Shown: piece after piece, positions 1 through 12,928 of the stretch
How the letters are laid out: each line of letters starts with the position of its first letter
How positions within the stretch are numbered: the first letter of the stretch is position 1
DNA from: Bipolaris cookei
Taxonomy: Eukaryota > Ascomycota > Dothideomycetes > Pleosporales > Pleosporaceae
Reading direction: 5' to 3'
Assembly (NCBI GenBank): GCA_002286855.1
Contig: NRSV01000086.1
Span: forward strand, 40,209 to 104,208
Length of the DNA: 64,000 nt
Program-made: the position numbers and the translations under genes
Notes under the pieces: model-generated
Seen by the model: the letters and a program-made list of their open reading frames with translations, nothing else
The model's database searches: none
Told to the model about the DNA's origin: nothing

Positions 1-544
1 CTATTCACATCACGTCCATATGCAGACTTCTCATTCCACTCTAACCCATCAGACCGCCCCCTCCGCCCGGTCCCAAACCCCCTTTCCGCTCCTCCCTCTG
101 CTTCATATCCTCCATCAACGTCCTTATATCATGGATGAGCTTGCCAGCTAGATACGCCCAGTCACATTCCTTGTCTCTCGAATGCCTGGAGGAAGCGCTT
201 CGTGAGTATTGGTACCTGCACGTCGAGGGCTGTTGGAGCCGGTAGTACAGGAAAGTGGTGAAGTGCTATGTCTGTGTGTGTGGGAGGGGGATGGGACGTG
301 GTTGGTGGATTGAACATGTATTGCATGTGGTTTTTTTTTAGCAAAACACGTAGTGGATATGTGAGGGATAAGGTGTGTTGCCCTGATTTTTTGTAGAGAT
401 GAAACGATGCGGTATTCGTATTTGTATTGATGAAGGAACGACAAACGATCATGACACTTCAATTTCGTTCGCCATGTCCAAGTCATTTGGTTGATGTTGT
501 ATGAGCAATCACATTAATAGAGCATCCGCACACAGGTACTCCAT
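1..544. other. Gene-free left edge
   Basis: No supportable gene. Two overlapping minus-strand open frames of about 100 codons (148-486) have low-complexity composition, no recognisable domain and no splice structure. They lie just 3' of the dehydrogenase gene and probably include its 3' UTR. Confidence 0.5.
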
Positions 545-1544
545 CTACGTAAAAATAATACCTCCATCAATAACAATCGTCTGGCCCGTCATATAATCGC
601 TATCTTTGCTACACAAAAAACTCACCGTACTACTAACATCCTCCGGTACACTCGTTCTGCCCAGCGCGATCAAGTCTTGTGTGTACTTTTTGATCGTCTC
701 GCCTTTCTTTGCCCCAATCAGTTCGCCCAGTTTCTCGTCAATCAGTTCCCACATGGCCGTACCGACAATACCAGGTGCGTACGCATTGACAGTGATTTTG
801 TGCTGTGCCATTTCCATGGCGAAAGCCTGAGTGAGTCCGCGGACGGCATATTTGGAGGCGCTGTAGTGGGAGAGTAATGGAAAGGGCCTGAATGCTACGA
901 TGGAGGCTGCGCCGAGGATCTTGCCTCCGGTTCCCTGCGAGATCATCTGCTTGGCGGCAGTTGAGTAGCAGTTGTATACGCCGTAGACTGCGGTTTGTTA
1001 AAATGAAGTTGATCATAGGCCTTGCCAAGACGTACCATTTAATTCGAACATGCGTTTGAAGTCCTGTTCTGTCAGGTCAAGCAGGCCTTTGACCTGAGCA
1101 ATTCCGGCATTTGCTACCATTGTGTTGAGCGGTCCTAACTCGAACACTGATGCTTGCACTAATGACTGAACCTCACTCAAGTTTGATATATCGGCAGTGT
1201 GTGCTATGGACTTGCGGCCTATATCCCGAATCTCTTTGGCGACCTGTTCGGCCTCGGACTTGTTGGCTGAAATGTCATTGATGCAGACATCGTATCCGTC
1301 ATTTGCTAATCTTAGGGCAATGGCTTTGCCGCTGTTGAGGGTGAGCTAGCTTTAATGCATTTCATGGAAAAATTGGATAGTCTCACATTCCACGTGCAGA
1401 ACCTGTGACAATAGCCGTTCTTTTGTCGCTAGACGTGATAGTATAGTTCCGTGCCCATTGAGGGGCTTGACTTGCTAGCCGCGGAGGAGCCGTAGCTCTT
1501 AGCGAGGCATGCCAGAGTGTTCCTGCTGGGAGCCGAATGGACAT
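545..1544 (-). CDS. Short-chain dehydrogenase/reductase, probable mitochondrial presequence
   Basis: Three exons on the minus strand (1387-1544, 1036-1331, 545-987) join in frame to 298 residues. This is a classical NAD(P)-dependent SDR. The Rossmann motif TGSARGIG spans the first intron near residue 50. The NAG motif follows in exon 2, and the catalytic Ser and YSASK motif are in exon 3. The C-terminal GQTIVIDGG motif is typical of acetoin/diacetyl, sorbose or ketoacyl-type reductases, so the substrate cannot be fixed. The ATG at 1544 was chosen because it gives about 40 residues rich in Arg, Ala and Ser with no acidic residue before the Rossmann fold, which looks like a mitochondrial targeting peptide (inference). 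A shorter protein starting nearer the fold is possible. It is divergently transcribed from ASK1 across about 520 bp. Confidence 0.85.
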
Positions 1545-2063
1545 GACAAGTATCTGGTATTGTGGGAAGTGTGGATAGGTGAGTAGTACTTAAAAAGACG
1601 GAACGGGTGCAAGATCAATCGGAGAGCGGAAGAGATGTTCAGGGTAGTAGACCAAGTTTTATTTAATGTACGTCGTGTACTACTCTTCTCCACACATACA
1701 ATACGGGAATGCTCATGTTGATTACCCGGATATGCGGAGCATGGGCGCCGCACGCATCACCCCTCTTGCAGCGTCCTAACACCTGCGTGAGGGGAAACAA
1801 GTGTGTCTCATCCGGGAATGACGTGTACGAAAATACCGTAGGAAGATCACGGGTTCAGTGGCATGGCTAATTATCTTGGTTAGGGTGCTGAAGCTAGCGG
1901 CAGGGCGAGGGGTACGTACAAGTATGGTGTTGAGAGAAGGCAGAGGTGCGGGGAACTTCGGGGGTGCCAAGCCATCAAGCTCCTACTCAGTCTTTGTTGC
2001 TGAGAGCGAGTGGTAGCGATAACAATAGCATACGACGGACAGCGCCCAAGGCACAACTACACC
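1545..2063. promoter_or_regulatory. Shared divergent promoter region, SDR and ASK1
   Basis: 519 bp between two divergent start codons. No coding potential is convincing and no specific operator was recognised. Because both genes start here, the stretch must contain both promoters and 5' UTRs (inference from layout). Confidence 0.4.
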
Positions 2064-3416
2064 ATGTCGCGTCAAAGTATGGCACCACAGCGCAACCTAT
2101 CGCTCACGGAGGAATTGGAAAAGTTGGAGCAGTCCATCACACTGACGCTGCAAGGTAAACAAAGCCTCATGTACCCCACCAACGCGACTGACGGAAGCAG
2201 AAATCGACCAGAACTTCAGTCGCGCGCATCGCATCGTCACCACGGGTATTTTGCCTATAGTCGAGCAGTATGGGAAACATTCGGAAGCCGTGTGGGAAGG
2301 GTCCAAATTCTGGAAGCAGTTCTTCGAGGCCAGCGCCAATGTTTCGCTTTCTGGATACGAAGCACCGGATCAGGACGAGTCCGTTGTACATGACGAGGAG
2401 ACAGAGCAATCCCAAACTTATGAGGAAGAGACTGTTGAGGAAGATGATGAGACTATGACAGGGGCGACAACCACACCACCACGACCACGGTCTGCCCAAG
2501 AAGAGGAGCCTGAATCGACTATCGGGTTTGACTCGCCCTCGCTCGGTCACAGCACTCCACGTGCGCCCCAGTCGAATAAGAAAATCATGCAGATGGAAGG
2601 AGACATAAGCGATGGCGAGGAAGAGCCGCAATTTGCTGCCATGTCCTCGTCCTACGAGGCGCTCAGGGCAGAGTTCCAGCCCAACCTGGGCGACACCAAG
2701 ACACCCAAGTTGGAGCCAGTCACTCCCGGCAAGGGCCAAACGCTGCCAGATATGAGCGGTTTCAACTCTTCGCCCTTCATACAGCCAACAGCCACGAAAC
2801 AACAGTCATACATCAACCAGGATCCATTGCTGCACCGCGTTCTTGACAAGACGTACCGTGTGCAGGCGACGCCCATTATCAGCCCACGAAAATACAAGCC
2901 TACTGGCGCATTCACGCCTCGTGCTGCGCAGCGTGGTGCGCCCACGCCTCGGAGTGTTACCTCGAAGCTGCCAGCTTGGACCGAAGACTCTTCGCCGCCC
3001 TCGTCTCCTGCTCCGCAACTGCGCGCGGACATTTTCTCGCCTATGAAGACACCACGAACCCCCGGTGTGAGCGTGCAGACACCTGCAAAGGGCAAACATC
3101 CAATGAGCATCCAGCGGACGGGTGGGGCAGTCTTTGATGACAGCGACGAGGAAGATGAGATTGAAATCTTTAGCCCTCCGAAAACAATTCAGTTCCATAT
3201 CCCGCATAGCAAGCTTCTGCAAACGCCCGGTAAGTCTCGGCATATGATTACTTCCGACACAAAACTGACAAGTTCACAGCCCGAGAGGCTAGCAAGCGCA
3301 TTGTAGACGACCTGTTGATGACTGCTGGAGGAGATATAACAGAAACCACTGAAGGCATGGACGAGGACAGTCCGAGTGTGGTGCGAAGGCAGGTAGATTT
3401 TGATGACAGTTTCTAG
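2064..3416 (+). CDS. ASK1: DASH complex subunit Ask1
   Basis: Three exons (2064-2154, 2201-3229, 3280-3416; introns of 46 and 50 nt) encode 418 residues. The N-terminal ~70 residues form the conserved Ask1 domain, with the family signature from LTEELEKLEQSI through FSRAHRIV to WEGSKFWKQFFE. Downstream is a long Ser/Pro/Thr-rich region with many SP/TP sites, which fits known Cdk and Ipl1 phosphoregulation of Ask1. A conserved C-terminal block has the motif AREASKRIVDDLL. Ask1 is part of the fungal DASH/Dam1 ring that couples kinetochores to microtubule plus ends. The first intron splits the Ask1 domain after residue 30, and the joined sequence is required for the domain match, which supports the splice call. 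Assignment is firm. Confidence 0.95.
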
Positions 3417-3724
3417 AAGAAAAGCAAACTGCAAACTACCAAATCCAGCTGTATGTTGCGCATAGAGAGCAATATACCCCACAGTACTTACATAGTTGGT
3501 CCATCAAAGTACCACTACTGTACTAGAACAAAGTCCCGGCCATGGTCCCCAGATGTCTTGCATGTGATGATCCACAGTGTAGGGCGAGCTAGCACGAAGC
3601 GGGGGTTAGCGGCGGCAACACCATGCAGTAGCTCCGTCGTCATTCCATCACAATTGCCAGGCACCCGGCTAAACACACGAGAACACGACCGACCCCCAGT
3701 TCCTTTGCTCACCAAGCCCCTGCA
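3417..3724. other. ASK1-LSB6 intergenic region
   Basis: About 300 bp between two co-oriented genes. It holds the 3' UTR of ASK1 and the promoter and 5' UTR of the PI 4-kinase gene. No other structure was seen. Confidence 0.4.
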
Positions 3725-6070
3725 ATGCCAAAGCCGAAGCGGCCGCCAACATCGGGCTATGCCCGGATAGCCCAAGCTGAAGAAGAGGAGGACTCTGGGA
3801 GCGACTTCGAGGGTGACCACCACCAAAGCTCCCTGTCCAACACGCACTTTGCCCCTATACAGCCACAGCGCAGTTCGGGCATGCGCATGAACGGTTCAGG
3901 GTCAAGCTCACCAAACTTCAAGAAGACGTCCTCTGGACGAAGGCAGCGTGCCAACTCGGGAGTCGACATCAAGGCCATCAACGCCAGATTCGAGCGATGG
4001 GCTGATGAAATCGCGCAAAAGTTCAAGATCAAGAAGGGGAGTGACTCGGCAGAGGATGAGCCCCTCGAGATACATCACTCTGTTTTCCAGGCTCCAGACT
4101 GGGTACGACCGGCAACGGCCGAGTCCCTGACGTTCGACTACGACGTACCATCCGACCGTATGACCAAGCTCGAATTCGATGATATTGTAGAAAGCGTCAG
4201 GACAGCAATTGACATGAATATGCATCCAAAGCTCATTACACAGGGCAGCTCAGGCAGCTACTTTGCGCGAAATCCCCAGGGAAAAGTGGTGGGTGTTTTC
4301 AAGCCAAAGGACGAGGAGCCTTACGCGTCACGGAACCCGAAATGGACAAAGTGGATACACCGGAACCTGTTTCCCTTCTTCTTTGGCCGCGCCTGTCTCA
4401 TTCCCAATCTCAGCTACATTTCCGAAGCTGCCGCGTACGTCCTCGATACCCAACTGCGCACCAATCTCGTGCCCTACACTGATGTCGTCGGCCTCTCTTC
4501 CAAGTCTTTTCACTACGATTTTTGGGACAGAAGAGCATACTACAGGAAGCAGAAACCATTCCCTGAGAAGCTTGGTAGTTTTCAGGTGTTTTTGAAGGGG
4601 TTCAAGGATGCGAACATCTTCCTCAAAGAGCACCCCTGGCCTGACCAGCACAACACGGGATACAGTGGAGATAGAGCTGCGCGGAAGAAGAAGCGAAGAT
4701 GGGCAGAGGACTGTCGACCAAGTGGTATCCAGTCCGACGGTGAGGATGAAGAAGAACAAGCCGGCATGATGGGCGAGCACAATCAACGAAGGGGCTTTTG
4801 GACACCTGCGCTACAACAATCCTTTAGAGAGCAGCTCGAGAAGCTGGTCATACTGGATTATATTATGCGAAATACAGACAGAGGACTGGACAACTGGATG
4901 ATCAAGATCGATCAAAAGACACAGCAAGCCACGATTGTTGCCGAGCCGCCCAAACTAGATGAAGACGTGGATGTTCAGGACCACCAACCGAGTGACTATA
5001 CAAGACATTCAATGGAGGCAGCGGACCCGTACGGACGACGGGAGCCCATGAGTGCAGCCAATCGATCAAACACTCTCAGACAGAGCGGGCCAATGCCTAC
5101 AGTCACGATTGGTGCTATTGACAACAGCTTGTCCTGGCCCTGGAAGCACCCCGACGCAGTAAGTAAATGTCTTTGATTGTTTGACTATACATGCAATGAA
5201 CTGATACAATCACAGTGGCGCAGCTATCCCTTTGGTTGGCTCTTCCTCCCCGTCTCACTCATTGGACAGCCCTTCTCCGAAGCCACCCGCCGTCACTTTC
5301 TTCCTCTCCTCACGTCGAAGCAATGGTGGAGCGACACGCAGGCAGCTCTCCGAAAATGTTTCTCGCAAGACGCTGACTTCAAGGAGCGCATGTATGCCAA
5401 ACAAATTGCAGTCATGAAAGGACAAGCCTGGAATGTGGTGGAGACACTGAAGACGCCCGACCTGGGCCCTCTTGAGCTTACAAGGAGAGCTCGCGTATGT
5501 GTGTGGGATGACATAGTGGAGATACCGATTGCTGTTCCACTGAGGGCGCCGTCGGCAGAGATGAGAAGACGGCAGTCAGGCAGACCTCCAAGGCTAGAAG
5601 AGGAGCACGAAGAAATGGACATTACAGCTGTTTCGACACCGCTGCAGAAGCCGCAGCAGGATCTTGTCATGAGTTCGCCTCCTCTGGAAACGGCACTCGA
5701 GAACCGTTTCAACCTCGCACGCGGTGCTTCATTGCTCGACGTACGCCAGACTGATGGCCGTCCTAAATCGCCAGCAACTATAAACGACGTGTATACAGGC
5801 TCACGGGCCTCCGACAGGCATACAAATGGTCGACCAGCGACGCAGTCGCGCATGAGTTACGAACCGCCTCGTCGGCATGTGCGCGACAACCACCACCATC
5901 ATAGGCGACTCTCGCTGACGCATGGAAGAGAGGTTGACGAGTATGGGTTCGACGACGACGGTGATCTTGGTTATGCTGCGAACGAAGACATGGAGGGAAA
6001 CCAGAAAAAGGTGATTGTAGAACGGCTAGAGATGGTAAAGGGCAAGAATCCGGTATTTACTTGGTGCTGA
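3725..6070 (+). CDS. LSB6: Type II phosphatidylinositol 4-kinase (Lsb6)
   Basis: Two exons (3725-5158 and 5216-6070; 57-nt intron) give 762 residues. The enzyme phosphorylates phosphatidylinositol at the 4 position on vacuolar, plasma and endosomal membranes. The PI3/4-kinase domain starts near residue 175 with the nucleotide loop GSSGSYFAR and the VGVFKPKDEEPY motif, which carries the ATP-binding Lys. The catalytic loop DYIMRNTDRGLDNWM follows, and then the metal-binding segment AIDNSLSWPWKHP. The intron falls directly after that segment, and exon 2 resumes with WRSYPFGW as in the family. A charged insert near residue 320 and long disordered N- and C-terminal tails are usual for filamentous fungal members. 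The type II family palmitoylation motif (CCPCC in animals) was not seen. Confidence 0.95.
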
Positions 6071-7548
6071 GGGGACTTTTGACTGGACACTGGCATAGCG
6101 GCATGTGTCGTACGAAAGGAATGATTATTTTTCATGGCAGGCGTGTGAAGGGTTGTTATGGCACTAAGCATGGGCATGGGCATATTCCGTGGAGCTGCAT
6201 GGGTGGCGTTTTGTTGCATGTTCAGGTTAGGTAGCAACATGGCAGTCATCCTAGAAGGGTTGCACCGCGTACCTTGACCCCACGTCGGGCGGTCATGTGC
6301 GTGGTACATGTTACGATGTCAATCATCAATTATGACTCGGACTACATACCTTGATCTGTTCGAGGCAGTGCTCGCGCAACAAGAATATTTGACGGCCCTT
6401 TCTCGGCGTCATCCCCGCACACGTTTGTAGGCCATGTGATGGTGGTGGGCACAGAAGACCTAGTCCATAAATATGGGATTGTTGAACACGCGTCGGAAAT
6501 GACCGGCAGCGATTAGTGCACGCTGGTGGATGTCGACTGATGTTGAACGTGTAATCAAATTGCAAGGAGAGAGAGTTGTGAAGGCCAAGAATCGGCACAA
6601 GCAGTGGCTTTCCAGCAGACGACTGTGTAGGTACGCACTCTACTACTGTGTAGACACTCTAGGAAAACATGTTCCTTGGACGCGCCAAGCATGTCGCCAT
6701 GGCTTCAAATCTAGATGCGGTAGGTAATAGATGGCGTAAGAGCAGCTCAGCTAGGCAATTCGATGGCCTGCATTGAGCCAGGTCCGATGTCATCGCTATC
6801 GCGCTGCGAACGCATGCACGGTCTCGTTTCAGGCTTTGGCGTCGTCGTACACACACACACACGTACACGAGCGGAAGAATCGATGGGTCATCTGACATAT
6901 CCATCCACACTCGCGCTAGGCCTCTTCTGGCCACACCTCAATCCACCCCCAACAGGCGACCATGAAAGGCAACAGCTCTCGACCCTGCGTGCATCATTCA
7001 AAGAAGCAGTTTTTCGTATGACCCCCAGGCACTACACTGATTGATGCCAACCGCGACATTACAAGAGCTCAGCCGCCCAAACTACGGCCGCTTAACTTCA
7101 GCCATCGCAGAATCACTGCACAGCTGGAGTAGTCAGCATCACGCGACCTGTTGCAGATAGGGGTGCTTTACGGTGGGGCTTTGATGAAAGAAGAGAAGTG
7201 AAGGCGTCTGCGTGTTTAAGAGACGGATAAAGGGTTGACAAACAACCTTTCCGACGTGTTGTGGCGGACGTTTACTAGGCCTTGGCATCAGATGCGCTGA
7301 GCCGTTGAGTATCACGGCGTCGTGGGAAGAGCTGGGAGACTCACACGTGAAGTCAACAGGTAAAAGATAGAAACAGACGTCAGGCTTCGGAAAATAGACA
7401 CAATGAATCCAGCTCTATTACTTGACCCCACGGGGCGACGGAGAACAGGTACGTCTCGTCAGTTTCCTCAGTCTACTTTTCGATACCTCTTCATCACACT
7501 TGGTATTCGTTGCAACTCAATCGGCTTTGGAAATTCAAATATTTTGAA
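6071..7548. other. Intergenic region, no gene
   Basis: About 1.5 kb without a supportable gene. It contains a short CA repeat near 6850-6862. An open frame beginning at 7403 reaches a plausible donor near 7448, so 7380-7548 may be a spliced 5' UTR of the helicase gene (inference). Confidence 0.4.
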
Positions 7549-10500
7549 ATGTCAGACTCAAACTATGACATGGAAGCATCGGGCACAGGTGCGGACATGG
7601 TAGACGACGCGTATCCGGATGCGACGTCATTCGCTTCATTTCTCGCGTCTGGATCTGACGAACCTCTGTTTGACACACCACAACCAGCTAGTGATGATCT
7701 GGACTACTGCAATCCTGAGCTGCTAGATTCCCTCATGTTCACTCACTCAGAGCTAACAACGCACGTGCCAGGCGAGACCACAACTCACCATAACAACAGC
7801 CACGGAGCGCCTGTACCTCAGATAGCTCAGTTCGATCCTCGAACACTACTCAACCCCAAGTCTGCAAATCCAAAGCGCCCAGCATCCTCTGGTGGAGACG
7901 CTGATCGCGGCCGCATCGAACCCAGCAACATTGGCCAGGTCTCACTTGTCGAGCGTTTGCACAACATTCAAGAGCGCACAGAATCGCCTGCAAAGCGGTT
8001 CAAAACTGGAGAAGTACAAACGAACACTCCACATCGAACGAACTTTAGCGGTGGAAGCGCCCTTGATCTTCGGTACCAACAGAGCTCTCCTATAGCATCT
8101 CCACCGCAGCAAAAGCCATCCATTGATTTAACCATGAGTGAGTACAATACTTCGTGAACAGGAAAACATAGCTAACAGATACCAGGCGATGATGAGGACG
8201 AAGTCCAGATAATTCAAGATAATAGCAATGATGAAGTCTGCATTGGGAAGCTCAAGCACACTTATATTCAAGCACATCTCGTTCCTTTCCCAGACCCCAA
8301 AAAGTTTGTCGGAAACCACGGCGGTCAGAGCCGAATCAAAGTCGCTTTTCGCAGAGCTGGTAACAAGGGCAATCAGATCATCATGGTCCTTGATGGCATG
8401 GGCAGAGAGTTTGGTAGGGTCGACATGAAGACGGCACAGGGACTTACTCCTCTTATTGATAGCGCGAATGCAAGCGGTCTCAAGTGGATGGCCTGGACAG
8501 AGCCGCGTCGCAAGCTTCCAAACGAAGGACCACCAGGCAGCAGCACTTCGGCTCTTATTACCATGACTCTGCAACTCTACTGCCCCCGCAAAAATGCAGA
8601 TAATATTGGCAAATTTCTTAAGGGCAAGAACCTCATCCTCGAGCGTCCCGTTTTCGAGCTCGCGCGCCATGATTACTACAATCCACAAACAAAAGAAGGG
8701 TTCCAGAAGAGTCAAGTTTCACAGCCTGGTTTCGAAGCGCCTGTATCGTATGCGGCTATGAACAACTATGTGGTCCGTAGCGTCGACGAGATTCGCCAGG
8801 AAGTGGACGACGTCTTTGACACAGTCGTTTCCAGCTCTGAAGCGGTACCGACGCGGAACCCATCACCACTCATCAAGACCGAGTTGTACCCACACCAAAA
8901 ACAAGCGCTTTACTTCATGGTCGATCATGAAAAGGATCATTCTTCCGAAGAATTTGATCAGCGTAGGGATCCGATGTGGACGACCAAGACTCGTGATAAT
9001 GGCCGGATATCATACGTACATATTATCACTGGCGAAGAGAGAGCTAAGAAGCCAGCTCCAAGCCTGGGAGGTATACTAGCCGATGAGATGGGACTCGGAA
9101 AGACACTCAGTATCCTGTCTCTCATCTGTGACGAGGCCTCCATCACTGCCGCTCAAGCATTCAGCCAAAAGCAACCGCCTCCTCGCCCCCTTCCCGCCAT
9201 GATACAGCCTACCATCAACACTCGAGCAACGCTTCTTGTATGTCCCCTCAGTACGATGACTAACTGGAAGGAGCAGATCAAGGAGCATTTTCCCGAAGGC
9301 AATGGTGCATTGAAGTGGACGCGATACCATGGAGCCGAGAGATTTTCCATGACCCCCGAGAAGCTAGCAGACTACGACATCGTCCTGACTACGTACCATA
9401 TCATCGCCAAGGACATCATGGACAAGAAGCGTGCACTTCCTTATCTCAACTGGTTCCGCATTGTCCTTGATGAAGCTCATACGATTCGTAACCCAACAAA
9501 CCAGTCAAAGGCCGCTTGTAATATGATGGGACAGCGGCGATGGGCTGTTACGGGTACACCAGTTCAGAACCGACTTGAGGATCTTGGCGCACTCTTTAAC
9601 TTCATCAAGCTGAGGCCATTTGATACTACTACAGGCTTCAATACGTATATACTGAACCCCTTCAAAAGTGCGGATCCCAATGTGGTAAAGCGACTGCAGC
9701 TACTTGTTAGCACCGTGACCATTCGCCGCACAAAAGAGATCATCAAGGAAGAGGTGCCGAGGAAGCTTGATTATGTCGTCAGGCTGCAGTTTTCTAAGGA
9801 GGAGAAGCAGTTGCATGATTGGTTTGAAAAGGATACGCAGCGCAAGGTTCTTGCTGTTACCCAGGGCGACAAGATGGGCGGAAAGTCTTATGCGCGCATT
9901 CTCACAGCCATTCTCAACCTTCGCCTCATTTGCGCACATGGCCGCGACTTGCTTAGTGAAGAGGCCCTGAAGACTACAGATGGCATGACATATGACCAAC
10001 CTATGGAAATTGAAGATGACGGTCAGGAAACGCCCCAGCTCACGCGCCAACAAGCATACGAGATGCTCAACCTTCTTGAATCTACAAACGCAGCCGACTG
10101 CCATTACTGCCCAGGCAAGAAATCGATATTAGACGCTGACCCCGACGATGAGGACGAAGAAGGAAATATTCATGACATCATCGGCTACATGACCACCTGC
10201 TACCATCTTGTCTGCCTCCGCCATCTCAAGAAGTTACGGGAACAGTGGAAGAGCCTCGTTCAACCCGACGGCTCTGTCTGCTGCCACATCTGCGACGACA
10301 TCAACCGGCCTGCTGCCCTGGAACTCAAGCGTGCGGATTTCTACTCCTACCTCGAAGAGCAAGACCGTATCCGCAAAGACCCCAAGTTGGCCAAGAAAAT
10401 AGGCAGTTATACGGGCCCGCACACAAAGACTCAAGCCCTTCTCAACGACCTGGATGAGTTCCGTCGCTGGAGCGATGAGCATCCCGATGAACGTCCTATA

Positions 10501-11029
10501 AAGAGGTATATTTATCCACCATCCCCACACCCCTCATTTAGATTCTATTTTACTAATACGCTACGCTAGCATCGTCTTCTCCTCCTGGACCACCCACCTC
10601 GACCTCATCGAAATCGCCCTCAAAACTGCCGGCCACGCCCTCGTCCGCCTCGACGGCCGCATGACGCGCGACGCCCGCGACAAATCCATGCACCTCCTAC
10701 GCACCTCGCCCTCGATCCGCATCATGCTTGTCTCCATCGGTGCTGGCGGCCTCGGTCTCAATCTCACCACCGCCAACAAGGTCTTTATGATGGAACCGCA
10801 GTTCAATCCGGCTGCTGAGGCGCAAGCGGTGGATCGAGTGCATCGCTTGGGCCAGGACAGGGAGGTTACGATTAAGAGGTTTATTATGCAGGATAGTTTT
10901 GAGGAGAAGATGCTTGTGCTACAAGAGAAGAAGAAGGCGCTTGCGGATTTGACGATGGCAAGGGAGAGGAGGAGCAAGGAGGAGGCGACGAAGGCGCGGT
11001 TGGAGGAGTTGAGGAGTTTGTTTAGGTAG
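7549..11029 (+). CDS. SNF2-family DNA-dependent ATPase with embedded RING finger (Rad5/HLTF-like)
   Basis: Three exons (7549-8137, 8186-10505, 10570-11029) join in frame to 1122 residues. The N-terminal ~190 residues are disordered, then comes an uncharacterised domain up to about residue 420. The SNF2 ATPase core follows: Walker A DEMGLGKT near residue 496, the DEAH box in VLDEAHTIRN near 625, and the motif TGTPVQN. A Cys/His cluster from CHYC (about 835) to CHIC (about 899) is inserted between the two helicase lobes, as in Rad5, Rad16 and HLTF. The C-terminal lobe carries GAGGLGLNL and the arginine-finger motif AVDRVHRLGQ. Rad5-group proteins combine translocase and ubiquitin-ligase activity in DNA damage tolerance. 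Here the RING is divergent, so ligase activity is not assured. The start could also be the Met seven codons downstream. Confidence 0.9.
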
Positions 11030-12928
11030 GGAAATGGGGAGGAGGGCGGGAAGGAGAGGGTAGGACGAAGGTGATGGGATGAGTGGTGGAAAGAGATATG
11101 AGTGGGCGAAGCATATACAGCATCATTTTTCAGGGATCTTGTTGGGAAACCAGGGCGGATGGACAGTGGCTTTGGAAAGGGCAGCCAAACATACGACTTA
11201 CCATCTAAGTCGTTCCAACTGGTTAATTTCTTTTCTTTTCCTTTTCTTCTTTTTCTAATTACAATGGTTTTAGAGGCGTGTGCAAAGGTAAATATTTGAG
11301 TTGGTGGCTATGAGCCATGACGGTTTGAGATGGTGATATGAGAATATGGGGGTTTGTGTATATGGGTGGATGGGGAGTCAAGGGGATGAAATCCCCATAT
11401 CCTTTTTTTTTTCTCGGATTTAATTCTTAAGCAGGGCACATAGGGGTCTATTTATAGATTTTACTTATTTAGATATCTTTTTTTTTCTCTTTCGCTTTTG
11501 AATGCCGCGTTGTGCGTTCGTGTGGTATGAGGGATGTGTATGTGTGGCTTAGCCGCAAGAATAGTGGCTACACTTGCTTTGACAGGTTATCGAAATATTC
11601 TTTGCGGTGATTGCAGTGTTTCTAAACATAGATACTTGTGGCGGAGGAAATGGAGTGAGGGCGAGGGAGTGATGGAATTTGAGGAGGAGATTTAAGGGAG
11701 GGATGGGTTGGAGATGGTGTTTTTGTGGATGTGTCTAGGCTATTGTTACTGCGCTTGGCATATAGGATTGTGGGTGGGACGTTGCACGAAGCGGGGAACG
11801 TTAAATAGTCAGGAGAGTGTTGGGGGGCGACCGGGTTGAAATAGGCACTTGAGAAGTTGCGATTTGACTGGGGGGTATTGAGGGTGGGTAGGGATAAGAA
11901 ATTCTTGGATCTTGAGGGGGATATCGCGAATAGGTGGCGGAGAGGTGTTGAAGAAACGTTAGTTCGGCACTAATGCAATATCGTAGCGTTTGTATACATG
12001 ATGTGGGGGTTTAGTGAGGGTGTGCAACGAGTTTGCCCTGAAATTTACTTTGGGAACGTAGGAAAAGTCGGTTGAGCTAGTTCATTGGCAGCACACTGGT
12101 CAGAGAACGATTCGGAACCGTAAGACGATGGTCATACAGATGGTTGTTAATTGAAAGTAGAGGGGTGTTGGCATCCATTCCATGTCGCAAGGCGCTATTG
12201 GCATAATGAGGCGGACATATCACAGATCTGGTGCTTCGGTGAGGTCTCTCGTGTTGAATAGAATTTGGTAGCATCTGTTGATCATCAAAGCAACTAAGAT
12301 CGGTACTATATAGGTCCAGGCGGATGAGGCGGGCTGTACGACGGTACATGTAACAATATTCCAGGTCTTGTATCACGATCATTGCATCAATTTAGCAACT
12401 GCTAGCGAATATGAGTAGATTGCTTGGAATTTTGGTCAACGTTGGCAATCGCGCCATTTGCCAGCGATATCACGCTTTATTCTTCTCCCTTGCCCATAAA
12501 CCAATCCCATGGAATAACTTACGTTCGCCAGTCACCATGATGCAGATGCTCTGTTTGCTAGTTGATGGTTTGCAGTAAAGACGTGGCTCAGCTTCTTCGT
12601 GCGCGCAGATTGTTTTCCTGGTGATGCGAGTATATTGATTCTGGCGGCCAAGCTTCGCGATACTCCATCAATCTTGAGCCTAGACTCACGGTGAATGAGT
12701 CTTTAATTGCACTAATAATCCAAAAGCCAGCTCAGCTCCCGCTACATGGGCAGCTTCACATCCGGAAGTTTCTTGGTTTACCCTCATCGTCTGCGCCTAC
12801 ATATTCAGCCATAACTTTTCAATCCTGCTCTCAAAGGTTTCCGCAGCTTTTGCTAGCTACCAGTGAAACCAACTTCTTCAACCACAAAGACTCTCTACTT
12901 TCAATCTATTCCAAAAAACTCCACTTCA
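11030..12928. other. Intergenic region, no gene
   Basis: About 1.9 kb, GT-rich on the plus strand after 11280 with T-runs near 11403 and 11480. It includes the helicase 3' UTR. The longest frames (for example 12077-12382 minus) show no domain and no fungal splice structure. Nothing else is supportable. Confidence 0.4.

Noticed and set aside
148..486. Two overlapping minus-strand frames of about 100 codons
   Set aside because: No domain, no splice support, low-complexity residues. They lie in the 3' region of the dehydrogenase gene.
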